Below, one piece after another: positions 25,270-32,612 of a stretch of 38,685 nucleotides of DNA (positions are counted from its first letter, which is position 1; every line of letters starts with the position of its first letter). The notes beneath the pieces were generated by a model. It saw only the letters and a list, made by a program, of their open reading frames with translations. It ran no database searches and was not told the origin of the DNA. Where the stretch lies: the NCBI GenBank assembly GCA_902583685.1, contig CACHWO010000004.1, positions 1 through 38,685 on the forward strand, read 5' to 3'. The stretch comes from an uncultured Pelagibacteraceae bacterium. GTDB lineage: Bacteria; Pseudomonadota; Alphaproteobacteria; Pelagibacterales; Pelagibacteraceae. The position numbers and the translations under genes are program-made.

Positions 25270-26173
25270 ATGACATTTAAAAAAGACCTCATTATTGGTT
25301 TTTCTAAAAAAAAACAAAAGAATCCCATCAAAGTATCATTATGACCTACAGGGAAGTAAATATTTTGAGAAAATAACGAAACAAAAAGAATATTATCCTA
25401 CAAGAAAAGAAAAAGAGATACTAAAAAAAATCTCTAAAGAAATACCCAAACTATTTAATGGTAAGTTATCGTATGTAGAACTTGGAAGCGGAGCTATAGA
25501 TAAGATAAAGTTATTAATTAATAAGGATGTAAAATATTATGTCCCACTTGATATATCATTAGATTATGTAAGGAAGTCAGTAAAAAAACTTAAAAAACAA
25601 TACCCAAAGATTAAAATAAAACCTAAAAAAATCGATTATTCTAAACAATTTAAAATACCAAATCTTAAAGAAACAACTAAAGTGTATTTTTTTCTAGGTT
25701 CCTCTATTGGTAATTTTTACAACAAAGAGGAAATTAAATTTTTAAAAAAGTTAAGAAAAAGTATAAGTAAAAACAACTATTTATTTATTGGTGTTGATCT
25801 TATTAAAAACAAAAAAACCCTTGATAAGGCTTATAATGATAAAAAGGGGTATACGGCTAAATTTAGCTTAAATTTAATTAATATAATAAATAGAACACAA
25901 AAAACTAATTTAAAGATTAATGATTTTTACTATCATGGTTATTACAATACTAAAAAAAAATGTATCCACGGCTTTTTAGTAAGCAAAATTAATCAAAATT
26001 TTAAAATCGGTAATAAGAAATTTTTTTTAAAAAAGGGTGAGAGAATCTTAGTCGAAATTTCAAATAAATTTACTATTCAATCTTTTATAAGACTGGCTTC
26101 AAATACTGGGTGGACCACCGAGCGAGTTTGGCTAGATAGTCAAAAATATTATTCTCTATTCCTACTAAAATAG
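25270..26173 (+). CDS. EgtD-like histidine N-alpha-methyltransferase, frameshifted near the start
   Basis: The body (from about 25315) matches the EgtD/Methyltransf_33 family: IPSKYHYDLQGSKYFEKIT, KEYYPTRKEKEIL, the SAM-binding YVELGSGAIDKIKLLI, YVPLDISLDYVRKS, FFLGSSIGNF and, near the end, FTIQSFIRLASNTGWTTERVW. EgtD trimethylates histidine to hercynine, the first step to ergothioneine. The open frame itself can only start at TTG 25295. A better start, ATG 25270, encodes MTFKKDLIIGFSKK in another frame, and the two join exactly if one A is dropped from the A9 run at 25306-25314, giving FSKKNKRIPSKYHYD. No EgtB, EgtA or EgtC gene is near, so the methyl acceptor is uncertain. Confidence 0.82.
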
Positions 26174-26190
26174 TCAGATATGCGACGTTT

Positions 26191-26220
26191 TTGCCATTGA
26201 TAATCATTATCAAATATATG
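26191..26220 (+). promoter_or_regulatory. Fur box within the fbpA promoter
   Basis: TTGATAATCATTATCAA (26197-26213) is a perfect 17-base palindrome matching the classical Fur site core (GATAATNATTATC). It sits between a candidate -35 TTGCCA (26191-26196) and a candidate -10 TATATG (26215-26220), the position expected for iron-dependent repression of the Fe(III) transporter that follows. No fur gene is in the window. In alphaproteobacteria other iron regulators (Irr, RirA) use different sites, so the match to the classical box is informative. Confidence 0.8.
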
Positions 26221-26246
26221 ATAATAGTTCTCAAATGGAGAAAACA

Positions 26247-27290
26247 ATGAATAAACTAATAAAAACAATAGGATTTGGAATTGTTGGATTATTTTCAACA
26301 ATACTGGTTGCAAGTTCAGTTTTAGCAGACGGACACTCTAAAGAGGTAAATATTTTTAGTGCTAGACATTATGATTCCGATGTTCAGCTATATGAAAAAT
26401 TTACAGCAAAAACTGGAATAAAGGTCAATGTAGTTTCTGGAAAATCAGGAGCTCTTGAAAAAAGAATCATCGCAGAAGCAGGAACAGCCGACTTATATAT
26501 TACAGCTGACGCCGGAAGATTGGGAGCATTTCAGGCCAACCTACAAGGTGGTTTGACAAGCTCAACAATTAAATCTGCTGTTCCGAGTAATTTTAGAACA
26601 TCTAAATGGGTTGGAATAGCTAAAAGAGCAAGAATTGTTTATTTTGCCCCTGAAAGAGTTAGCGGAGCAGAGTTAGCAGGTTTAACTTATGAAAGTTTAG
26701 CCGATTCTAAATGGCGAGGTAGACTTGTGATAAGAGCATCTAACAACATTTACAATCAATCACTTGTAGCATCATTAATTAAAAATAATGGAAAAGGTAA
26801 AGTAGCAGAATGGTCAAAAGGAATGGTTAAAAATATGGCAAGAGCCCCAAAAGGTAACGACAGGGCTCAAATTTTAGCAGTAGCAGCAGGAGAAGCAGAT
26901 ATTGCAGTTGCTAATACATATTATTTGGCTCTAATGCTATCAGGAAAAAAAGGAGCTGAACAACAAGCTGCTGCTAAAAAAGTGAAACCTTTCTTTCCAA
27001 ACCAAGATGGCAGGGGAACTCACATGAATATTAGTGGTGCAGGTTTAGTTAAAGGAGCACCTAATAAAGCTAATGCAATTAAATTAGTAGAATTTTTACT
27101 AAGTGAAGAAGCACAAAACCACATAGTAAACAATACTTTTGAGTATCCTATGATCGCAGGTGTTTCACCTCATCCACTAGTAGTGAATATGGGTTTAGAT
27201 TTTAAACAAGATCTAAAAACAAAAGTTGTAAACTACGGTAAAAGACAGGCTGATGCATTAGAAGTAATGACAGCTGCTGGTTGGAAATAG
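26247..27290 (+). CDS. fbpA: Fe(III) ABC transporter substrate-binding protein FbpA-like
   Basis: About 347 residues with a signal peptide (MNKLIKTIGFGIVGLFSTILVASSVLA) followed by VNIFSARHYDSDVQLYEKF, the standard start of class F iron-binding proteins. NTYYLALML (near 229-237) supplies the paired tyrosines that bind ferric iron. An in-frame ATG at 26235 would add four residues. I prefer 26247 because GGAG at 26237-26240 then serves as its ribosome site. A Fur box lies upstream. It is followed by a hairpin and T9 before the permease gene, and the operon continues with fbpB and fbpC. Confidence 0.92.
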   Translation: MNKLIKTIGFGIVGLFSTILVASSVLADGHSKEVNIFSARHYDSDVQLYEKFTAKTGIKVNVVSGKSGALEKRIIAEAGTADLYITADAGRLGAFQANLQGGLTSSTIKSAVPSNFRTSKWVGIAKRARIVYFAPERVSGAELAGLTYESLADSKWRGRLVIRASNNIYNQSLVASLIKNNGKGKVAEWSKGMVKNMARAPKGNDRAQILAVAAGEADIAVANTYYLALMLSGKKGAEQQAAAKKVKPFFPNQDGRGTHMNISGAGLVKGAPNKANAIKLVEFLLSEEAQNHIVNNTFEYPMIAGVSPHPLVVNMGLDFKQDLKTKVVNYGKRQADALEVMTAAGWK

Positions 27291-27303
27291 TTATATAATT
27301 AAA

Positions 27304-27344
27304 ATTGTGTTGCACTGTTGTGAAACACAATAAAGTTTTTTTTT
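27304..27344 (+). terminator. Hairpin plus T9 between fbpA and fbpB
   Basis: ATTGTGTT (27304-27311) pairs perfectly with AACACAAT (27324-27331). Four bases later a T9 tract (27336-27344) runs directly into the fbpB ATG at 27345. It looks like a partial intrinsic terminator or 3' stabiliser of fbpA mRNA, although the stem is A/T-rich and the T tract slightly displaced. Confidence 0.5.
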
Positions 27345-28961
27345 ATGACAAGATATAATATTTGGTTTTACATTTCACTTTTCATAGCTGGCATTGTAGC
27401 ATTACCTATAATAACAGTTTTTTTTAGTTTTTTTTCTGAAACAAGTAATTATTTCACTTTATTAAAAAATACTTTTCTCTTTGATTATATTAATAATTCA
27501 TTAATAATATTAGTATCTGTTTTGGTAATAACGTTTTTTATAGGTGTAATATCTGCTTATTTTGTATCTTTTTACGACTTTCCTTTTTCCAATTTTTTTA
27601 GCTGGTCTTTAATTTTAGCTTTTGCAATACCAGGATATATTTTTGGATTCTCTATAATAGCTTTTTTTGAAAATTACGGAACTGCTTATACTATATTAAC
27701 TAATTTATTTGGTGAACATAATTATAACCCTTTAATACCAAAATTTGACAGCTTAGTTGGATCTATTATAGCAATAAGTTTTTCACTTTTCCCATACGTT
27801 TTTGTTTTAACAAGATCATCTTTTTTGTTCCAATCTAATAACTATATTGAGGTCGGTAAAAATTTAGGTTTAACCGAAAAAGAGACCTTCCTTAAAATTA
27901 TATTGCCGTCAGCTAGGCCGGCTATTATTGCTGGATTGGCTTTGGTATCTATGGAATGTCTATCCGATTTCGGCACAGTGTCATTTTTCAGCGTAAATAC
28001 TTTAACAACTGGAATTTATAACTCGTGGTTGTCATATGACGATCTAAATACTGCCAATCAAATTTCTTTTATACTACTCATATTTATTTTATTGCTATTT
28101 TCGGTTGAATTATATTCAAGAAGAGAAGCTAAATATCACCAACCAAGTCGTGGCTTTAAACCAATTAATAAAATTAGATTAACTGGTAAGAAATCTATAA
28201 TTCCTTTCTTATTCTGTTTAACAATTTTTTTTATAAGTTTTGTTTTTCCGGTTACACAAATGATTTTTTGGACAGTAAAATTTCCAAAATATTTTCAAGA
28301 TATTGATATTTTAAAAATTAATCTAAATACGTTATATTTAGTTGGCTTAGCAAGTATATTTTTAGTTTTTATTTCTTTACTAATTAATTTTGGTAGCAGA
28401 ATATCAAAAAGCAAAATATTAAATTATTTAACTAATTTTTCAATCTCAGGCTATGCAATTCCAGGAGTAATCTTAGCAGTAGCATTTATAACTTTCTTTT
28501 CCAATCTTAGCGATTTAATCACAAATAATTTTAACATTGGAAATACAAAAAATTTATTTATTGGTTCAATATCAGGTTTAATACTTGCATACTTTGTTAG
28601 ATTTTTTTCACTTTCATTTAATGGAATTAAATCGAGCTATGAAAAAATTAATAATTCGATTGATGAAAGTGCTTATTTACTTGGATATTCAAAAGTTAAA
28701 ACTTTTTCAAAAATTCATGTTCCATATTTAAAAAATAACATTATTTTAATAGTAGTATTAATTTCACTTGAAGTAATAAAAGAGCTGCCCATAACTATGA
28801 TTCTAAGACCTTTTAATTTTGAAACATTTGCTACACAAGCTTTTGTTTATGCCTCACAAGATTTATTAGAAGCCGCAGCTTTACCTTCTTTATTTTTAAT
28901 AGGCTGGTCAACAATTCTAATATTATTCTCCACAAAATATATACTTTCACCTAAAAATTAA
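27345..28961 (+). CDS. fbpB: Fe(III) ABC transporter permease FbpB-like (fused two-domain)
   Basis: A 538-residue permease with about twelve hydrophobic helices in two homologous halves. Each half has an EAA-type loop: EVGKNLGLTEKETFLKIILPSARP near residues 169-192 and DESAYLLGYSKVKTFSKIHVP near 441-461. The fused form is normal for FbpB/AfuB iron permeases. ATG 27345 is preceded by T9 and lacks any purine-rich ribosome site, so initiation must be unusual or depend on coupling. It lies 12 bases upstream of fbpC. Confidence 0.92.
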   Translation: MTRYNIWFYISLFIAGIVALPIITVFFSFFSETSNYFTLLKNTFLFDYINNSLIILVSVLVITFFIGVISAYFVSFYDFPFSNFFSWSLILAFAIPGYIFGFSIIAFFENYGTAYTILTNLFGEHNYNPLIPKFDSLVGSIIAISFSLFPYVFVLTRSSFLFQSNNYIEVGKNLGLTEKETFLKIILPSARPAIIAGLALVSMECLSDFGTVSFFSVNTLTTGIYNSWLSYDDLNTANQISFILLIFILLLFSVELYSRREAKYHQPSRGFKPINKIRLTGKKSIIPFLFCLTIFFISFVFPVTQMIFWTVKFPKYFQDIDILKINLNTLYLVGLASIFLVFISLLINFGSRISKSKILNYLTNFSISGYAIPGVILAVAFITFFSNLSDLITNNFNIGNTKNLFIGSISGLILAYFVRFFSLSFNGIKSSYEKINNSIDESAYLLGYSKVKTFSKIHVPYLKNNIILIVVLISLEVIKELPITMILRPFNFETFATQAFVYASQDLLEAAALPSLFLIGWSTILILFSTKYILSPKN

Positions 28962-28973
28962 TATAATCAATAA

Positions 28974-30044
28974 ATGTCAAAAAATTTTTTTGAAATTATA
29001 AACGGCCACTTTGTGGCCAGTGAAAAAAATAAGGTTAACAAAGTAAATTTAAAAATAGAAAAACAAGGCGATATAGTTTCATTGTTAGGTCCGTCAGGTG
29101 TTGGAAAAACCACTATTTTGAGAACAATAGCTGGTTTACAAAAAATCAGTTCAGGTGAAATTTATTTAAAAAATAAAATAATTTCTTCTGATAGTTTTCA
29201 TTTGGAGCCGGAAAAAAGAAATATAGCTTTATCCTTTCAGGATAATTCTCTTTTTCCAAATTACAAAGTCATTGACAATATTAATTTTGGAAAAAAAAGA
29301 TTTAATGGAAATAGAACTATTTTAAATGCAAATGATATTATTAAGTTACTACATATTGATCCAATACTAGAGAAATTTCCCCATCAAATTAGTGCTGGAG
29401 AAGCTCAAAGGGTCTCTCTAGCTAGATCGATAATGTCGAAACCAGATTTGTTACTACTTGATGAACCTTTTTCTAATATTGACCAAAGTTTAAAAGACGA
29501 AATACAATATTCGGTAAAAAATTTATTAAAAGAAATTGGTCTTACTACAATTTTAGTAACGCATGACTCTTTCGAAGCTTTTTCAATAGCTGACAAATGT
29601 GGAATAATATTAAATCAAGAGTTAAAACAATATGATGTACCATATAATGTTCATCACGAACCCAATTCTATCGATGTAGCTAATTTCTTAAACAAAGGTA
29701 TTTTTATAGATGTTAGAGTTATTGATAGTGAGTGCGCAGTTCATAGATTAAAACATGACGAATTAGGAGAAATTAGAGGAAAATTATCCAACAATTTTAC
29801 TTCTGGTTCGAAAGTTAAACTTCTTTTACAACCTGAAGATTTGATACACGACGATCAAAGTAATCTAAAATTAGACGTTGTTGATAGAAAATTTAGAGGA
29901 ACAAATTTTATTTATACCTTAAAAACAAAAAAGGGGGAGCATTTGCCAGTTTTTGTTCATTCTCATCATATTCATCAACACGAAAAAAATGAAAAATTTG
30001 GAATTAAAACTCCAATTTTTATTGACCATCTGGTATGTTTTTAA
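28974..30044 (+). CDS. fbpC: Fe(III) ABC transporter ATPase FbpC-like
   Basis: A 356-residue ATPase. Walker A is GPSGVGKTT (39-47), the Q loop SFQDNSLFP, the signature ISAGEAQR (139-146), Walker B LLLLDEPFSNID (159-170) and the H-switch LVTHDSFEAF with His197. The signature is slightly off consensus (ISAGE for LSGGQ), but the glycine at the key position is kept. A C-terminal regulatory region follows after about 235, ending in a His-containing stretch (VHSHHIHQHEKNEKFG). It ends 22 bases before the tRNA-Arg gene. Confidence 0.92.
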   Translation: MSKNFFEIINGHFVASEKNKVNKVNLKIEKQGDIVSLLGPSGVGKTTILRTIAGLQKISSGEIYLKNKIISSDSFHLEPEKRNIALSFQDNSLFPNYKVIDNINFGKKRFNGNRTILNANDIIKLLHIDPILEKFPHQISAGEAQRVSLARSIMSKPDLLLLDEPFSNIDQSLKDEIQYSVKNLLKEIGLTTILVTHDSFEAFSIADKCGIILNQELKQYDVPYNVHHEPNSIDVANFLNKGIFIDVRVIDSECAVHRLKHDELGEIRGKLSNNFTSGSKVKLLLQPEDLIHDDQSNLKLDVVDRKFRGTNFIYTLKTKKGEHLPVFVHSHHIHQHEKNEKFGIKTPIFIDHLVCF

Positions 30045-30066
30045 GTAAATATATAAGTTTATTTGT

Positions 30067-30143
30067 GCGCCCTTAGCTCAGTTGGATAGAGCATCGGTTT
30101 TCTAAACCGAGGGTCGTAGGTTCGAATCCTTCAGGGCGCGCCA
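30067..30143 (+). tRNA. tRNA-Arg (anticodon TCT)
   Basis: A 77-base cloverleaf with CCA encoded. The acceptor stem is GCGCCCT/AGGGCGC, the D-arm AGCTCAGTTGGATAGAGC, the anticodon stem CGGTT with loop TTTCTAA type and anticodon TCT, and the T-arm contains GGTTCGAATCC. It would read AGA, the arginine codon favoured in this AT-rich sequence. Confidence 0.97.
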
Positions 30144-30349
30144 TTCTATTTAAAGTGGTAATTAACTAAATATTGTTCTTTTTAAATTTTTTAATATAGA
30201 TGATGTAGTATTTTAATTCCATGATGCCAAAAGGTCATTTTGGGTCGCCCTCAAATTACTTGATCCTACAAATGTAATAATCGATACTAACTATAAATTA
30301 CATTGGTTTGTAATTTATTGTTAACAATAAATAAATATAAGGAGCATAA
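30144..30349 (+). promoter_or_regulatory. aapJ leader region with promoter and overlapping hairpins
   Basis: This 206-base gene-free stretch holds a hairpin CCAAAA-GGTCA-TTTTGG (30227-30243), then a candidate promoter TTGATC (30260-30265), 17 bases, GATACT (30283-30288). Two overlapping inverted repeats follow: a 10-base-pair stem (30293-30302 with 30309-30318, loop TTGGTT) and a perfect 20-base palindrome (30313-30332). They share 30313-30318, so both cannot form at once. A ribosome site AAGGAG lies just before ATG 30350. I recognise no known riboswitch class here. Confidence 0.55.
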
Positions 30350-31390
30350 ATGCTAAAAATAATAAGAAACTTTGTATTGTTTTTATCCGCTGTTCTTTTG
30401 TTAGCTGCATGTCAGCAACAAGGTGGAAGTGGAAAAAAGTCTAAGACTTTAGATAATACAAAAAAAGCTGGCTTCGTAAAGTGTGGAGTTTCTCAAGGTC
30501 TACCAGGATTTTCTAATGCTGATGCATCAGGAAATTGGACAGGTATAGATGTAGATGTTTGCAGAGCAGTTGCTGCTGCAGTTCTGGGTGACTCTGAAAA
30601 AGTTAAATACTTTCCTTTAAGCGCTAAAGAAAGATTTACAGCACTTACATCTGGTGAAATTGATGTTCTATCAAGAAATACTACTTGGACATTATCAAGG
30701 GATGCTGACATAGGTTTAACCTTTGTTGGTGTTAACTTCTATGATGGTCAGGGTTTTATGGTAAGAAAAAATTCTGGAATCAACTCAGTAAAAGATTTTA
30801 GAGATGGAATATCAGCTTGTACAAACATTGGAACAACTACAGAGCTTAATATGAGAGATTTCTTTAATTCTAGAAATATCAAATACGAACCTGTTGCTTT
30901 TGAAAAAGCAGACGAAGTTGTTGCAGCTTATGATGCTGGTAGATGTGATACGTACACAACAGATAAATCTGGTTTGGCCGCTCAAAGAACTAAATTGAGT
31001 GCACCAAATGATCACATTGTATTACCTGAAACAATATCAAAAGAACCTTTGGGCCCTGTTGTAAGACAAGGGGATTCTGTATGGGAAGATATTGTAAGAT
31101 GGTCATTAAATACTATGATCGAAGCTGAGGAATATGGCATTAATTCATCAAATGCAGACAGCATGACATCATCAGATAACCCGCAAATCAAAAGACTTGT
31201 AGGGGCTGAAGGTGAGCTTGGTGCGGCGTTTGGTTTAGATAATGAATGGAGCTTAAGAATTATCAAGCAAGTAGGTAATTATGGTGAAAGCTATAAGAAA
31301 CACATAGCAGACACAGGTATTTTGCCTAAGAGAGGTCCAAATGAATTATGGACTAAAGGTGGTATTCTTTATGTTCCACCAGCAAGATAA
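30350..31390 (+). CDS. aapJ: General L-amino acid ABC substrate-binding protein AapJ
   Basis: A 346-residue binding protein of the AapJ/BztA family, which binds a broad set of polar L-amino acids. The segments GIDVDVCRAVAAAVLGD, LSRNTTWTLSRDADIGLTFVGVNFYDGQGFMV and LGPVVRQGDSVWEDIVRWSLNTM are characteristic. The N terminus ends in a lipobox, LLLAAC (Cys21), followed by a Gly/Ser/Lys linker, so the mature protein is probably lipid-anchored; most AapJ proteins are soluble periplasmic. A strong hairpin with a T tract separates it from aapQ. Confidence 0.95.
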   Translation: MLKIIRNFVLFLSAVLLLAACQQQGGSGKKSKTLDNTKKAGFVKCGVSQGLPGFSNADASGNWTGIDVDVCRAVAAAVLGDSEKVKYFPLSAKERFTALTSGEIDVLSRNTTWTLSRDADIGLTFVGVNFYDGQGFMVRKNSGINSVKDFRDGISACTNIGTTTELNMRDFFNSRNIKYEPVAFEKADEVVAAYDAGRCDTYTTDKSGLAAQRTKLSAPNDHIVLPETISKEPLGPVVRQGDSVWEDIVRWSLNTMIEAEEYGINSSNADSMTSSDNPQIKRLVGAEGELGAAFGLDNEWSLRIIKQVGNYGESYKKHIADTGILPKRGPNELWTKGGILYVPPAR

Positions 31391-31410
31391 TTGCTAATAA
31401 ACATTATTAA

Positions 31411-31445
31411 AAAAAAAGGGCTGGATTTATCTGGCCCTTTTTTTT
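31411..31445 (+). terminator. Intrinsic terminator/attenuator between aapJ and aapQ
   Basis: An A-rich arm ending GGGC (31418-31421) pairs with GCCC (31434-31437) and an eight-base T tract (31438-31445), over a 12-base loop. This is a good intrinsic terminator, placed 15 bases before aapQ ATG 31460, so it most likely attenuates rather than ends the operon. Confidence 0.85.
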
Positions 31446-31459
31446 ATTAATGATCTTAG

Positions 31460-32611
31460 ATGACTAATAAACAAAAAAAAATTTTACCTCAAATATTTAC
31501 ACTCTTACTTATTATATTAATTTTTGGGTTTTTTACTATCAATGCCCAAATGAATATGTCTAACAGGGGTATTGATTTTGGTTATGGCTTCTTAAGCCAA
31601 GAATCATCCTTTGATGTACAATTCTCTTTAATCGAATACGACGGATCACACTCTTATGCTCGTGCTTATCTTGTAGGTCTTTTAAATACTATTTTAGTAT
31701 CTGTTTTAGGAATTATTTTTTGTACTATTCTCGGTGTTGTGGTTGGTATAGCAAGACTTTCACCAAATTATTTAATTAGGACTACAGCAAGTTGGTATGT
31801 TGAATTTTTTAGAAACGTTCCCTTGTTGTTGCAAATATTTTTTTGGTATTATGCAGCTTTAAGAGCTCTTCCGCTTCCAGAAAATACCGAGCCTCTATTT
31901 GGTGTAACATATTTAACTGTTAAGGGATATTACATGCCAGGCTTTATTTGGGAAAATTTTAATATTTTAATGTATTCAATTTTAGCAGCTATAATTTCTA
32001 TTGTTGTTATAAGATCACATGCAAAAAAAATACAAGAAGAACGAGGAAAACAACTTCCAGTTTTTTTTATCTCAATAGGATTACTAATTGTTTTACCTGC
32101 TTTAACTATAATCACAGGAATAGTTCAAGTAGAAGTTGAACTACCAATTTTAAAACAATTATCAAAAACTTCTTTTATTTATGAGGGAGGAGTTAGTGTT
32201 CCTCCGGAATTGATAGCTTTAGTATTAGCATTATCTCTTTACACAGCTACTTTTGTTGCCGAGTGTGTAAGAGCTGGAATTCAAGGAATTAGCAAAGGTC
32301 AAAAAGAGGCTGCAGCTTCTGTTGGTTTGACACCAAATCAAATATTGAAATTAGTTATAATGCCACAAGCTTTAAGAATAATAATTCCACCAACTACAAA
32401 TCAATATTTGAATTTAACAAAAAACTCATCTTTAGCAGCAGCAATTGCATATCCTGATTTAGTATTAGTTTTTGCTGGTACAGCTTTAATGCAAACAGGT
32501 AGGGCAATCGAGATAGTATCCATTACAATGTTAACCTATCTAACTCTAAGTTTGTCAATATCAGTATTAATGAATTGGTATAACAAAAAAATAGCAATTA
32601 AAGAAAAATAA
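31460..32611 (+). CDS. aapQ: General L-amino acid ABC permease AapQ
   Basis: A 383-residue permease of the His/Glu/Gln/Arg class. The family start, INAQMNMSNRGIDFGYGFLSQESSFDVQFSLIEY in position, is followed by AYLVGLLNTILVSVLGII and FFRNVPLLLQIFFWYYA, and the EAA loop GISKGQKEAAASVGLTPNQILKLVIMPQALR sits near 275-305. About eight helices are present. It is one base from aapM; the two form the heterodimeric channel of the broad-range amino acid importer. Confidence 0.95.
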   Translation: MTNKQKKILPQIFTLLLIILIFGFFTINAQMNMSNRGIDFGYGFLSQESSFDVQFSLIEYDGSHSYARAYLVGLLNTILVSVLGIIFCTILGVVVGIARLSPNYLIRTTASWYVEFFRNVPLLLQIFFWYYAALRALPLPENTEPLFGVTYLTVKGYYMPGFIWENFNILMYSILAAIISIVVIRSHAKKIQEERGKQLPVFFISIGLLIVLPALTIITGIVQVEVELPILKQLSKTSFIYEGGVSVPPELIALVLALSLYTATFVAECVRAGIQGISKGQKEAAASVGLTPNQILKLVIMPQALRIIIPPTTNQYLNLTKNSSLAAAIAYPDLVLVFAGTALMQTGRAIEIVSITMLTYLTLSLSISVLMNWYNKKIAIKEK

Positions 32612-32612
32612 T

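Noticed and set aside
30067-30349. Phage or island integration at tRNA-Arg
   Set aside because: No integrase, no repeated tRNA 3' end downstream, and the neighbouring genes are ordinary core transport genes.
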